Counted from the first letter of the stretch, positions 1 through 14,059 are shown. The stretch: DNA of 64,000 nucleotides from Hyalella azteca (GCF_000764305.2 NW_025942175.1:188147-252146); one strand, 5' to 3'. The notes: generated by a model not told the origin, from the letters alone. A program made the numbers and translations.

Positions 1-1855
1 TTTGATGTTTTAGACGCGGCTTCTCTACATTACATGAGTGAAGATTTAGTGATGAGCAAGTTTGGTTCATTGGATTGTAATAATAAAAATATAAATACCG
101 CATGATAGATTGAATTATGTTATGCATAGATTCTATCTATTATTTCACCTTCAATTTAAAGTGCAATGTTGTATATGAAGGAGTGAAATATTAGCGCATG
201 CTTTTGCAATTGATATTATACGGCTGCATTTTTCAGCACTTATTTAAACTCTATGATATGATGAATGTAGCAACTTATCCGTTTTAACTGTCTTGTATTT
301 ATTACTAACTTTTTTAACAAGCACATTCAAAGCTGTTAAGGTACAACTGGCATAGCTTAATTAATGGTTGTGAATTTTAAAGCTTAATTGAAAGAGGGAA
401 AGAACACGATCATAAATGTAACGTTTTAAACTCTTACGACGATTAAAATCGCCTATCAATCTCCACGATAAGACTCACTAATATCAGTTCAGCAGATAAT
501 TGTTCCGCCGTGCAGTGCTTAAAGATTATTCAACAGATTCAAACAAGAGTATTCCCTTGAATTTTGCTGTAGGCGCGTTATAGCGTCATATGACCTTCAC
601 AATGAACGTTCTAAAAAGCAGACGTGCATTGAGGACCTGCTGACAATTTAATAGCCTCGGGAACTTGCTCTTTATGCATTATCTGATCAACTTACGCTTA
701 GGACTGAAGAATGATTTTAATATTTATAACGAATTTACGTTCAAAGAAAATATACATTCAGAGAATGTATTTTCAAAGAAAAAATATTTAATTATATATT
801 AAATATTTTTTTATTATTTTTTTTCAAATATTCAAAGAAAAATACATTTAATTGTGCATAAACAAGTAAAAACAAACAAATATCAATGGGCGCGGAACAA
901 AAATCAATGAAATTCTTTCACTTTCATCGGGAAGAGAAAAGCGTAATTAGCTTATCGGCACGAAACGATTGGATGCTGAGATCGAGCTGTGGAAAAATTG
1001 GCCGAAATTGCGTTGCGTTTCTGGCCTAAACGATAAATGGTTTCATTTGTCCGGAAATTAGTTTTCACAGCAAATTACTGTGCAGGTAGCAAGATTTTGT
1101 GCGATAACACGCCTTGAAGTGAAATTGTAATAGATTTTTGCCTCGCAGGCGTTTTAATAATGGACTTAAAAGAACTAGATTGAAGACGAGGCAGTAAATC
1201 CCTTTCCCATTACTCACATGGGTGACATTCCACCAGTTGCTACTTAATCATAAATAAAGGTCACTATTTAATCGTAAGCTCATTTACAATTCAGAACTTT
1301 AGAGTTTATGAAAGCAAAAAGTTCAAGTTTCTTTATATTATTAGTTAGCTTGACGTAATTTATTATTCAGTGCTTAAAAATAATGAGAATCATGACTGAT
1401 AAATCATGACGCCGATTTTTAATGTGTAGATAGAATGTAGATATGTAGATAATGTGTAGAAAGAAGATAGAATTTCATCGGGTGTTCCTAATAAATAATA
1501 ATTTGTATTAATTAGCAGTTTGCTTAATAATTCTAAACTCTTACACAATCTGAATTACTTTCTAACATTTTGATAATCAATATTGCTCCAATAGAGCATA
1601 GATAATTAAAAACTTTATTTGAAGACTCCAGGGTATAAGTTGAAATAATTAATTAGCGTAGTAACTCAAAAGCTATATGTACAGAGTATTAAAAATAAAT
1701 ATATATATTTATAATAAAATTATGTTAATGTTATTAACGCACTTTCCTCTGACTGATTTGACCTGACCAATAAATTTTTCAACTCTCCTTCGTGAACGCG
1801 TATAATTCGTCATCAGTTGGCAAAAGTATGATCATAGTTTAGGTTAATGATCATT
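1..1855. other. A+T-rich non-coding DNA, no feature recognised
   Basis: All six frames are interrupted by frequent stops. Visible structure is limited to short A/T runs (for example around 780-845) and a GTAGATA-type low-complexity stretch at about 1425-1470. No promoter, splice-bounded exon, transposon end or RNA gene is supported. Confidence 0.6.
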
Positions 1856-1938
1856 CGATTTAATAGATTTAATTAGATTTTAATTAGATTTAATTAGATT
1901 TATTTAGATTAAATCACGATAGATTTAATTAAATCGAT
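1856..1938. repeat. Low-complexity array of AGATTTAATT-like units
   Basis: The motif AGATTTAATT, with one- or two-base variants such as AGATTTTAATT and AGATTTATTT, recurs about seven times head to tail, with a partly inverted stretch (AGATTAAATC) inside it. The unit is about 10-11 bp. It looks like a simple A/T-rich tandem repeat. There is no sign that it is functional. Confidence 0.7.
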
Positions 1939-4900
1939 ACTTTAAATTCAGTTAATTTTACTTCTAGGCCTGAAAAAATATGACAAAACCTGGATCGAGC
2001 GATTTTTATTTCTTAAGAATTCTTGCAAGGTTTCGTTCAGCGCGAACAAAACAAAAGTCACCCGCAATCTCCCAAAATCATTGTTTCGCTGTCCAGATTC
2101 ACAAAACGAACGACCGCAGCCCGAGAGGTCGCTTCCCACCAACGTTTCTACAGAATTGGAAGCCGCTCTGAACAATCTTTCACCACGAAAAGAAAAACAT
2201 TGTGAATGATTTGTTTTCCGCTATAATTTTGGTTCACATCGAGGTTTCTTTGAAATGGCTGACATGAGGTATTTTTCCATTACATTTGAAGCTCGTGTGG
2301 CACGGAAAGTTAATTAATATCAAGTGTTATCGTGAACTGAATGATCTGAACCGGTACCCGCGTCATGTCATTCGTTGCTGGTGCAAAGTATTTTAACGAA
2401 ATTGATGGATATATTTTCGAAAATAGTGTTGCCTAAATTACTTTTGCAGTCATTATTTCTTTCAAATGCCTGAATTTTAATCGTTTTGAAGAGGCAGTTA
2501 TCTGTCGTTTCATTCATCTCATGTTGCAGAAATTCTTGTTAATTTTGCTTAAAAATGTAATGAAATGCAAATGCCTATAGTCGAGTTTTTGCTGCGGACT
2601 TAGTAAGCTAATTAAGTAAGCTAGTAACTACTGACGTGATCCGTATTAACTCGCAATGCGACCACTTCCTGACTGTGCCCTGGATGTTTGCACAGCAGCC
2701 AAATTGAATGCTGTGCCTTTTAAATTCTTAGCTAACGTGCAATTCAAGCTAACTATTCATCCAAGTAATTCTACATAAATTCATACCTAAATAGCACTGA
2801 TCATGGCAGAGTAACTTAAATTTCCATGTTCAGAAATAAAATTTTTTTACCAACAGTGATGAACTGGGAAAATGATTCGTCATTCGTTAAAAATAAATAA
2901 AATTCAATCAGTGTTTGCCACAATTAAGAAATTTATATAATGCCAAATAATTGTATTTCAAAAATATTATCATAATTTAAGTTAAGAATAATAAAGTTTT
3001 TAACAATCACTGGTCGTTCAAATTTAATGCAATTTCAAATGAATCAATTCAATGGTAGAATCCATCGAAAAAAGGGGTTGCAAACAACAACACATGAAAG
3101 ACGTTTTTTTCAATCTGCTAATTTGGAGCTGCATGTGTCGGTGAAAGCACAGAGCGAAAAATGTTTTTGATGTGAACTCACGTAATTAATGCGAAAGAGC
3201 CTAGCCAGACTTCCTACTGACCTAAACTTTCAGGGCAATATTGCGTCGTAATTAAATGGATTTAAAATTTTAAAAGGCACCAATTTTGTTTCTAATTAAA
3301 TTAGATCCAGTTTATTCTTGATAAAGTTTCAGCCTTCGATGACCTTCCAGGTCTAAATGATTTTTCATGAATAATTAATTATCATGTTCAGGGCACACCA
3401 AATTCGTAGGAATTGCTTATGAGAATTAAAGTCTTCCGAAGTCCGTATCTTAAAATAATTAAACGTAAAGTATACACGAGTGAAATTTTGAGGCCTTGTA
3501 TTTTTTCCTGCCATGAGGATCTCTTGTCTGCACCCACCGTTCCCAGCCTGGGTAAAATTCTGTCTAAAACTATATTACAAATATACATCCTATTTAAGAC
3601 GAGCATCTTGTGTATAAAATTCAGTATAAAGTGTTAAATTCGTTCAATAATAAACCTAGCCCTCTACAATCATGCTCACTGTTACTGGATTCCACTAACG
3701 TCTACTGCCATGGCAATTCAAGCACCAAGTTTCCCTTAATATTTATATATTGAAAGAGATAACTTGACCACCGACAGCGAACGTATGTAAATTTCAGGAT
3801 TTAATATTATTGACGTAATTTTACTGTAAACAAGAATGTAAAGCAACGAAAACGCAACGCAAATTTATCATATCTTCACGTCTTCGCAGAAGCTGCATGC
3901 TGTCTATTTGCTTGGCAGTTTCTTAGCTCTTAAAATTATTAATGAACTTGCGATTTAAGAGACGAATGTTGCAGGTACTTATTTTACTGATAGTTATAAC
4001 AATAACCGCTAGTTACAAATATCAGCGACCGTCAGAAAAATAATGAAGATTTTTGCTTAAATTTTGTTGTCAGGAAAATAATATTATTTTTGTTACTATT
4101 ATTTAAGTATCTTCCATTTAGAAGTACGGAGCAGAGTTCTGTTCGTCAAACGTCCGATATTCTAATTACACTCAGATGCATAAGTGAGGCTTAGTCAAAA
4201 TAGCGATGCACTTTTCCATTGTGTGGGTCACTTTGGGACAGTTTAACCCGCTTGCGTACGCTCCCATCAAGTGCTGTGGTCAATAAAGTATGTAAAGTTC
4301 CATCATGATACATAATCTCAAGTCAAGTATGGCCGGACACAAAAGAAGTTTAGTAAGAAAACCAACGACTTTTCTTAGAAGCTTTTCACTGGGGCTCGTG
4401 AGAGAGTGATTAGTGCGGCTGGAGAACCTGGGTGACTTCTGCAGTGTTGTGGTCATTTATTAAAATGCCCGTAATTACAAAATACTGTCAAAAATGAAGT
4501 TACGAAACATTTAAGCTCCGATAGATAGAAAATGTACACACAAGCCTCATATTTTCTATAAAAACGGTACAAGTTTGAAAATATGCGGCTAAAAACGCTT
4601 GATGTAAGATGAATTTAGAAATAAATTTATAAATTTATGGATGTAGCATTCAGCGCTTGAAGTTGGGAATGTTCCCATCAATGCGTTGCGTGTAACGGGA
4701 AAACAAATAGCAGCAATAATCAAAAGCATCACATTCCATTATCAAACCAATAAATATTTTCCTAATGAAAAGGTTGTTTAATTCCAAGCTCTTCAAGAAG
4801 ATTGAAATCTCTGTGATGATAAAGTAGAAAGTCATTTTTCTTGACAAATCGTTGCATGTGATACGCATGCATCACAAACCTAGCACTCAATGCTTGGGTC

Positions 4901-7900
4901 GGTAAGTGTTTCACTAAGAATATTTGAGGGCCAAGATCAATTGATCCAGCCCCGGCCTTGCAGTCACGCGGCGTCCATCAAAGCAAAGTGTGTGATCTTG
5001 AAGAAATGTTTCTTGGCGATTTTATTCTTTGTTAACGGTATACGCTCGGAACAACGCGAGTTTGCATCTATTAGTAAGATCATTACACCCTAGTAGCAGA
5101 TTATTATTACACTAGTATTTAGCAGATTATTCGTGGTGAAAAGAGTAATTTATAACAAAAAATTATTCCGCTTATTTAGAAAATATCATTTGTGAATAAA
5201 GTTTCAATTTAATTATTTCTTATTTAGGAAAGTTTTTTTTTTCAACGTTGCAAGTTTTTTTATTCGCTTGCTGCTAAAGTTACACAGATCAACTCAATGA
5301 GATAAAAAGCTACAGCGTCAGGACGCATTAACCATTGAATTTGATGTTATAATTATAACATAATTTTTTAGGAACTTCAATTTAATTTATGTTTGGAATT
5401 TATAATTTTCGAGCTCTGATGATTAAACTTCATAAGTCGTCGGGCGGGTTGATCAGTGATATAGACCACGATCAGAGTTAATAGAATATGGGCTTTGCAC
5501 GTCAAGTGTTACTTATTTCAGTCATTTATGACTTTACTTTCACTTCTAATCGTAAAATAAGTATGAGTTTCAATTTCAGATCTGTTGTTATTATTTATAA
5601 TTATGTGTCTCATGGATTGAGTTCCGAGCACAAATTTCGCGATTTACGACATCAAGTTACATGATTGGTTAATCGGAATCAACACAGGATTGAAATTAAT
5701 CAAAGTTTCTTAATCTCATTCTTTTATATATTAGAATAATGACACGAGCAGCATATTAGAATCGGTTTGAACGAGTCACGTCGAAAACCATTAAGAAAAA
5801 CTAAAAACGATTCTAACGATCCGAAGAGTTATCAACGTATCCGCTAAAAAGTCTATCAATTGTTTAATTGCAATACTCATATCCTAGAATACATTGGAAA
5901 AACTATATAGGTGCTAATTAACGTAGGCGTGCAGACATGAACTAATTATAAGGCTCATAAAGGTAGGTCTGAAAAAACTCATGGCGTAAATGAAATGGCA
6001 TGCAAACAACCTCGGTTTCCCACATCAAGGCATATACTATGATTAGTAATGCTTCCACAAATCATTGGTATGTAGCAGTAGCTAAATCTATTTATTAAAA
6101 TGCCCTTCTCACGGTAATTAGTGAAATTTAGTATTATAAGTACGAAAAAACTCAGTGTATCATCGGCATAAAAATGTGCGATCGGTGACCTAGGCTAAGT
6201 TGGGTAACTTAGCGAAGCTCGTTTCTGTTTTAACGTCTTTAGTGTAATCCATAATTACTTGCGTGCCGGGATTCCATTGAGTTTCCTTGAGCACTTTTGT
6301 TCCTCGTCTAAATGATGATTACGGTAGCTAAGCGACTTACATGTATACGACATCATTAGAGTTCTCGCAGCCCCGCCACTGAATAGACTTTACATTAGAG
6401 CGTTCCGACGGTGTACACCCAGAGAAATGTGAGGTTCATTGTCCGAACAACAATGTGCAATTTGTCATTGTGTGGGTTCATCCTGACTCAGTTTTGCATT
6501 TTGGTTCGGCAGAATAGAGGCGTGTAGGTGCTACGTCTACCCTATACGATAGTGTAGTGGGTAAGAAAATGTGTCAAAATTTGGACAAAAGAGTTCATTT
6601 ATTTTTTTGAGCGTGCTCAAGAGATGCCTGCGCTAAACGCATTTGCCGCGGTGGTCTGGAGATTGCAGGAGGCGAATGCGCGCATGGTGAGTAAGGGGTT
6701 TTGATCACGGAACAAAATGAGCTTCATGAATACAAGGCGATTCCATCACCAGCGATTGACGAGATTTGATTGAGCGAATGAGGAACTCGTTGCAAATGAG
6801 CAGCGCCAGGATTTTGAGCTGTGGTTCTAAGAAATATTTGGCTTTTTTAAGACAGTGATCGGTAGGTTTGCTAGGAAAAGTATTCTCTTATGTAAAAAAA
6901 ACACTGAATAAATCGAAGTTCAACGAAAAGGACTACGGTTTCATTAAATTTAATTCCATTTATAATCAAATCTTCAAAAGCCAGTAAAACTAATTAGTAG
7001 GGCAGGGCACAGAGGCTAGTTTAATATTTAATTAAATTATGCCGCTTCAATACAGCGCGCTATGAGCACAGAAAATTTTTAATACTAGAGCCAAAAAGGA
7101 AAGGAAAACTACTGTCTAAATGAATGCGAATGAAACTTATAATTTCCAATAATTTTACCGTTCCCTATATGTCCTCTAAAATATGAAAGGGTAGCCGTAT
7201 CAACTAATGATATCTCTTTATTCGCCCATTGGAAAATATTGTACATGAAAATCATTTCCACCTTAGGAAAATGCCCATATAACGTTATTTTTGAGGCATT
7301 TTATGAAGGAAGTTTTGTTTTGTTTTGCTACCTCATAGAAATGGCCTCATTTCGTCCACTTGGTACGCCACCAGTGGGCTGCGAACTTATGAAATATCGA
7401 TAGCATGTGGAACAGAGAATAAAAGACACTAGTATAGCAGGATTGGTATAATATGTAAAATGTTCGGTTCCATGAGACATCTCCAAGAAATCAATGAATT
7501 GTTCTGTGAAACTCTGTTGACTCTGTCCGCTTGCTTTTTGTCGTTCGCGTAAGTAAAGGTGACCTTGCTGAAAAATCAGTCCAAACAGCATTTGAATATG
7601 AAATTTTGTACCACGTGTAAACAAAGCCAGAGAAAATCTGTTTGAAAAAAGTTCGTCTCAGAAAATCCCAGAAAAACTCTAACAAAATACTTTGGAAAAA
7701 GTCGGGATTCAACATTCGTCTCATCGGAGACTTGATTGTGCAATTGGATGTATATTTGATCGGTGGATATTTTGAAAATTGCAAAAATTTGAATACTTTT
7801 TGTAATTAAGGACTTTTTGATGTTTTTTTACCGCTTATGATAGAGTATAAAATACAACGAAACAATTATAAGTATCTAAGAAATTTAACTTTAAAATATG

Positions 7901-9471
7901 CTCTATTCATGCAATCAACAAATTATTTTGAGTCGTGTAGAAAAACCTTCAATAATTATTCATAATTTTAGTTATTATTCTACTTGAGCCAAATAAATTG
8001 AATAAAATTACTGTCATTTATAATGATAATTACTGACAAATTATCCTCAAAATTAAGGAAATTGACTAATCTCTCTCATATCGTTCTATTTATTGTTGGC
8101 AAACAATTTTCAATGTACAATGTCCTCCAACCTAATATTCCAACATAAGTGGGAACACAAAAAATGTAATGCACCCACAATCACGGTCGATCATCATTAG
8201 ATATCATCTTGTGGTCTCCAGCGTTGAGAATCAAAGGAAGAGCACAGTAAAAGGGGTCTTAGCTTTAGTGAAAATATATATGTTGCATATGTCAATATTA
8301 GTTTGGAGCGCACGGCGCCTCGATAAATTGAGACAATTTATTCTGACACGGAACTTCTAAGGTCGTAAGTTGGAAGTTACGGAGCTTAGGACCTGACACA
8401 TTGTCTGTCGTGGGAGACTTTGTTCGATTGATGTCCCCACTAAGTTGAAGGGAGGAGGCTTTTGCATGGTGAACCATAAGACTCGGATTTTATTCGCTTC
8501 CTCTGAACTTTCATTGAAACCCTTTTCCGATTGCTGCATAGAAGATTGGTAATATTATACTTTAAAAACATTTTCAGAGGTCTTTTGATACTTTTAGTTT
8601 TCCGTTGATATTTTTTCAAAATAAATTTTGACCTAAATCCATGCTGGAACACATTGAATTCCTAACTGTTTGTTAATTACTTGCAAAAATCCATTCTCGA
8701 GTTGATAACTGTCAACTGTACATTTTACCAGCGTGCCAGACGTACCAAAAACCTCATTGAGAAGTTTTTCACCTCTCAAAATAAAAAAATTGGATTTAGT
8801 ATCCATTCTGCTCAAAAAATAAATAAGTTCATTAGAACATTACCCAGAAATAATTTGGATATGAAGAAAATGAATCCACGAGACCAGTAGTAAAATATTT
8901 TTGCACAGAAATTTGATACGAGATATAATGTGGATGACTGCAGGCATCTCAAAAATACTTTAATTAGCTCTCACTGTAAGGATTCCAGGAAAATTAACAC
9001 TGAAATATTGAGGTGCACGACATTTAATTTCATGCTCTCTTTATAAAAATTAAAATTATTTCTTGAGCACGTTCTAACGCAGTTGTAATGCCCGTCACGG
9101 CAGTAAATGTCGTACAATCTAAGCTCAATGATACAATAAACTTACATTTAATATATCTATAATATATATTATATAGCTATAATATAGCTAATTTATTAAT
9201 AATATAACACATGAAAGTTATTTCTGCTAAACATGAAGGAAAATTTATGTTTTCCAGATAGCTTGAACTCGTTTACTTTCGTTTATATCGTTAGCTTGCA
9301 TTTTTAAGCAAACCATGATTGACACACCCTAGTTTCTAAAATTGAGCTGTGTTTTTGTTACCAGAGGCTAAATATATAAACTGAAATAAATACATACCAA
9401 TTCCACATTTTCGTTTACATTATTAACGATTTGTACTATACTGCGATCGTTATGTAAGTAATAAAAAATAT
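1939..9471. other. Non-coding A+T-rich DNA with chance-level short ORFs
   Basis: No gene is supported. The longest open frames are two overlapping minus-strand frames of just under 100 codons at 7328-7784, in different phases. They share no recognisable motif, so a frameshifted relic is possible but unproven. A cluster of overlapping 60-70 codon frames on both strands at 8357-8890 also matches nothing I recognise. The stretch at about 6380-6860 is somewhat richer in G+C than its surroundings and holds no readable exon. No transposon ends were identified. Confidence 0.55.
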
Positions 9472-9620
9472 AACTCAGTGCTCACAGCAGTGAGTGACAG
9501 AGAGCGCATTTTCTCGTCGACGAAAACTTGAGGTCACGGACAGACGGACAGACGGACGGGCAGACAGACGGACATGGCGAGCACAATAGTGCATTTTTTC
9601 CATGAAAGAGAAAATGCGCT
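9472..9620 (-). mobile_element. HINE/Helentron-like non-autonomous element with GTCY core (copy 1)
   Basis: This short element is repeated at 24559-24707. It reads on the minus strand in the order expected of insect Helentron-type non-autonomous elements. First is a 5' subterminal repeat AGCGCATTTTCTC (9608-9620), then a tetranucleotide GTCY core (about 9537-9574). Next come a conserved block containing GTGACCTCAAGTTTTCG and the inverted partner of the subterminal repeat (9503-9515). Last is a stem-loop CTCAC-loop-GTGAG (9481-9494) just inside the 3' end. The two arms are perfect 13-base inverted repeats. No target-site duplication is evident and both copies abut A/T runs, as expected for Helentrons. 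The element has no coding capacity, so mobilisation would need a helicase encoded elsewhere. The family assignment is inferred from architecture; the repetition itself is directly seen. Confidence 0.72.
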
Positions 9621-12033
9621 AAAAATACTAGGATTTAGGTTGCGTCTTCAAGACTGCAATTGATTCGTGAGTTTCGAATCGCTAACAAACTCAAGAAAAA
9701 TTAAATAAATATGTAACAATGCCATTCATGTACAAATAAATTTTGCGTGAATTCTATCATGAGCATTTTTCTAATGTTTTATCAATAGTTGGTAATTAGC
9801 TAGAATGCACTTTAAGTTAATACATTGCATAATAATATGCAAGTCTTCATTGGAAGATAACTTATGAGCCATTTGCATTCCATTTCACTTCAAGTTAATG
9901 AAAAATTGCGCTTATAATGCTTCAAGGAACAATTTATTTCAAAAGAACATCCACTGCTTTCTACCATTCAACCTTATTTAATTGCGGCAAAATAAATAAG
10001 CGACGTCTGGCGATGGACAGCCGTGGAGTTTTCCAACTAAAGCTTAGCTTAATAAAGGCGGTGACATTCAAGGCTTCAATTTCTTATCAGTAGCGCCTGG
10101 AGCAGGAGGATGATAGGTTGACATGGAGGTAGAAACTCATTAAAAAGCTATCAGAAGCGACTGAAGACGATAATAAATGGAATCAAACTTATGATGCTAA
10201 ATAGAACCAAATCATTTAGCTCGACCAAGTTAAGCGCATACAACAATAAAAATTTTATAGAAAACTTGTGTTGGTTAGAACAAAAAATAATAGCTCTTCG
10301 TAAAAACATACATGAGGATTTATTAATAATTTTTGAACAATTTTTTCATTCAATAACTCAAATAATACATTTTTGTGGGCGTATTACTTAAGTCAAGCAT
10401 ACGTTCTTGATATGAACGCAGGAATGAATTTTGGACTTACTCTGTCAAAGCATATCTATAATCAAGTTTAAATTCAACAAGATAAAACTGATTTTAGGTG
10501 AAAACTGTTTATCATCAACAATTTCAATGTTAAAGTTATGCTAAATCATGATTCTTAGTAAGTCATCATGCAAACATTGCATGCATTAAAGCAAAAAATC
10601 GGATTACTTGCTCAGCCGGGGCTTTAAAAGGTTATGTTACATTATCGGAATCTCATGCATCAGTAAGTTGCTGGATTAAAAATCATTACCTGATATCGAA
10701 TATTTAGCAATACAATAGCATTGCATGTAATGCATATTAATAGGATAGAATGATATGCACGCAGTGAAGTATTATTCACCATTGATAAACTTTACAACAC
10801 CTGCGCCATGCAATTTTTGTTATACACGAAAGGCTAAGTAATTATAAATATACTTTCTAAATTATTATTTTTTATTCATGCACTTGTACTTCCCATGAAA
10901 AGAACGATATGCAGAAGCATTATTATAGTCTTCTAATTACAAAGCCTCACTCATTTCTCTCACTAAATCCTTCATGAAGAAAAGTTTTGTTTCGTTAACA
11001 AACGAAACAAGTCGAAGATAAATGTCAGTTGTTATGGTCTTTGGCATGAAGCTAAAGCTACATCACTCGGGTATGTTGGCTGGTCTTTATAAGAAGTGAA
11101 CTCAGTAGTTCTTTGTGCCGGAGGCTCGTCTCGTGCGACTGATAGTCCTATTAGGATGAGATTACATGTAATAAGTGTTCTAACAGACGCCTTAAGGATT
11201 AACGGCTTCATTTATTAAGGGCAGGATTCTTTTGTCCCTTATGCACTGTACTGGATCTCAGTGATCATCAAACCCTATGATGATGTGGCTTGAAGTTAGC
11301 ATGCAGAGGCACAGTGATATCTGAACGTTGATAGTAAGATTTATATACATGGCCTAATTTATCGGTTCACAGTTCAAGCTTGTAATTTGCTTAATCATTA
11401 ATTCACAAACTCTGATACATATCAGTTACAAGTTTCGTTCAGAAATTCTTGAAGTCTTGCGGATGATAGCAGGTATTTTTCTAGGGCACGATTTATCGGT
11501 TCTTTGTACAGGCTCTTCACATGCAGCCAAAGGCCCCCATTAGCGCTGATCATCGTAGCTACAGACCAGGCAGGAGAGTAGCAAAGGAGCTTCTGACACG
11601 AACACGAATATCTTCAGATTGTCATGCAAACATGCTCATATCGGCAGAAAATAGCATCTATCGGAGATCTTTGTCTTTGAAGATTTGAAAAAAACCATTC
11701 CATCTTTTGAAGTACCTATAGTAAAACAGATTGAAACTTATTTACATTGCAGAAAATTTATGATTATGATTATTGCAGAAAATATTCCCATGCTTGAACT
11801 ATATTATGAGAGCATTAGAGATAACATTAGATCTCCTGCGTAAATGAACCCCATGTAGTCTATATTCTTGTCCAATTCCTTGATACAATCTAAGAATAAT
11901 TAATTATTAGCGTCTGGGGTGGAGAATAAAAAGAAAGCATTGAAAAAATCTGAAGCAAATCAGGCGTGACAGGAGTCGCTGAAAGGTCAACGGAGCCGTT
12001 ATATTGCAAATTAATAACCCTGATTGAAAAATG
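9621..12033. other. Non-coding A+T-rich DNA
   Basis: No gene is supported. The only clear structure is a short hairpin at 10987-11010: stem TTGTTTCGTT, loop AACA, then the exact reverse complement. Open frames are short and A/T-driven. Confidence 0.55.
10987..11010. repeat. Perfect 10-bp-stem hairpin
   Basis: TTGTTTCGTT (10987-10996) is followed by a 4-base loop AACA and its exact reverse complement AACGAAACAA (11001-11010). It is isolated, with no U-run or gene next to it that would make it a terminator. It is recorded as a foldback only. Confidence 0.7.
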
Positions 12034-12113
12034 ACACTGCGTGATCACAAATTTTTTACACAGTTCACTGATTACACTGCGTGATCACAAACCTTCCTTC
12101 ATACTTCACTGAC
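12034..12113. repeat. Two-copy 40-bp tandem duplication
   Basis: ACACTGCGTGATCACAAA occurs at 12034 and again at 12074. Each copy is followed by a diverged tail containing TTCACTGA. The core includes the palindrome TGATCA. The tails have diverged, so the duplication is not very recent. Confidence 0.75.
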
Positions 12114-13146
12114 ATTTGTATCAAATGCTATGTCATTGCATGTAGAAATGACCAAAAAATGACTGGTTTTTATGCCAAAATGTTTCAAGTAGAATGTGTT
12201 CAAACGAAATTGGCAGTATTAATTTATACAATATTGAACCTTTAGTTAAATGCACTACGCTACCTTCTCATAAAAAAATAATAAAATAGTAACCTCATGC
12301 GAATTTTGGTAGTTGTAAATGTTTTTTGACAACTGAATTGCATTAATAAAAATTATAATGTAAATGAAACGGGTACAAAATTTGCTCTTCGTTCATCCGC
12401 ATCCTCAGATTTCAGACTTTCAGACGAATCAATGCAACACAAGAAAAGACTTGATAAAGCTTTACTATAACACAAAAATCTTTACGCAGTTCATAGAAAT
12501 AACAATAGCAGAGTCCTCTAAGTGTTACAAACAAACAAAAATATTTGTTGGCAACACAAACCTCCATCTATTTACAATGTATGTGTAAATATTTCTACAC
12601 ACTGTATGTGTAAATATCTCACAAAATTCAGGTTTTACAAAAATGGAGGGCATTGCGAGGTGCGCATTTCACCACAGCTCAAGTATTCAATGCAGAATTT
12701 GCAGGGACATTTGCCTTCATGAACCGAGATGTCCACCAAAAGATGAGGACATTCATCAACGCAAGATCCTGAAACACAGCGTATGAATGCCGCTAGTTTC
12801 ACTACAATTTTCCTTGCGCGCGGTTCGCATTCAAATTATAACCTAGAAAATATAATTTGTATGCACAAACACCTCCAAAAAATATCATACGAATCATTTA
12901 CGAGTCGTTCAAATGTTTTTGTGCTCAAAAATATTCTGTTTGAAAGCTAAGCCATATATTAAATACGTTTGATCACGGACCGTCGTTACAACTGCGCCTA
13001 CACAGGAATTTTTTTGTTAATATGCTTGACGATTGTCAATGAAAAATCATTTTTTCAGCGCAATTTCATTCATAGCCTGTAAATACACGTGCACGGTCCG
13101 TTTTTTTTCGTGCTGCAGGTAGTAATACATCAAGTTTGGTCTCCTA
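12114..13146. other. Non-coding DNA between repeats
   Basis: No gene is supported. A small direct repeat TGTATGTGTAAATAT occurs twice at about 12577-12618. Two overlapping open frames of 66-74 codons at 12364-12722 have no recognisable motif. Confidence 0.5.
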
Positions 13147-13579
13147 TCATATTACTCGTACATTAGTTCATGGCAATAATACTCATGTTTATACCAATCA
13201 TAATACTGTTTTTATAGCAATCATAATACTATTGTTTATAGCAGTCATAATACTCTTGTTCATTGCAATCACAATACTCTGTTCAGAACAATCACAATAC
13301 TCATGTTCACAACAATCACAATACTCATGTTCACAACAATCACAATACTCATGTTCACAACAATCACAATACTCTTGTTCACAACAATCACAATACTCTT
13401 GTTCACAGCAATCACAATACTCTTGTTCACAGCAATCACAATACTCTTGTTCACAGCAATCACAATACTCTTGTTCACAGCAATCACAATACTCTTGTTC
13501 ACAACAATCACAATAATCTTGTTCACAGCAATCATAATACTCTTGTTCACAACAATCACAGTAATCTTGTTCGTGCTAG
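13147..13579. repeat. 24-bp minisatellite, about 18 copies
   Basis: The unit has the core CAATCACAATACTC followed by (A/T)TGTTCACA(A/G), with a period of 24 bp. The left three or four units (13147-13290) are diverged, with T replacing C and TTTATA in place of TTCACA; one unit is 23 bp. Variants are grouped along the array: first units with CATG, then CTTG with CACAA, then CTTG with CACAG. This is the pattern left by local amplification of neighbouring units. Because 24 is a multiple of 3 and the unit lacks stops in several frames, frames of 100-130 codons open on both strands. These encode only simple 8-residue repeats and are not evidence of a protein. Confidence 0.95.
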
Positions 13580-14059
13580 TCGGAAGCCTCTCTCCCCGTT
13601 GCATGGTCTAATTAACGTGGAGACGATTGCCGCTTTCATGCACTGGCATCGTCTTTGTTAGCAAGATCTGAGCAAACAAACGCGTATTATTGAAGAGTAT
13701 ATTTCAAACCACACAAAAGAAGATACAATTCTTTCTTAGAGAGAGAAAGTGTTCTCATCAAGGCCAAAGAGACGATGAATTGATCCAAATTAGGAGACAT
13801 TCCTGGAAGATGCCCACAAATGCTTGTTAAATATTTGAAATAAGTACATGGAATGTGGATGCAAGAAAGCATTTAACAAAAACAAAATAAATAAATAAAA
13901 AATCGCACAATTTGACTGTAAATGTATCAAAATAGCATTTCATATGTTTAATTAAGATAATCCCTCCAAAATAATGGTTTCCCTTACGACTAACTTAACG
14001 AGAGTATCTCATTCAAAGGCAATTTCTGAGTTTTGAAACAACTTGCTTCCTACTAAAAT
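13580..14059. other. Non-coding DNA between minisatellite and foldback
   Basis: The first ~100 bp after the array are more balanced in G+C, but no frame, splice signal or RNA fold is convincing. The rest is A/T-rich. Confidence 0.5.

Noticed and set aside
7328..7784. Frameshifted gene from two overlapping ~97-codon minus frames
   Set aside because: The two frames overlap in different phases. No recognisable motif continues from one to the other, so no joined product is supported.
13136..13661. Open frames of 100-132 codons on both strands over the 24-bp array
   Set aside because: They arise because the 24-bp unit has no stop in several frames and a length divisible by three. The peptides are simple 8-residue repeats in every frame, so they are not evidence of a gene.
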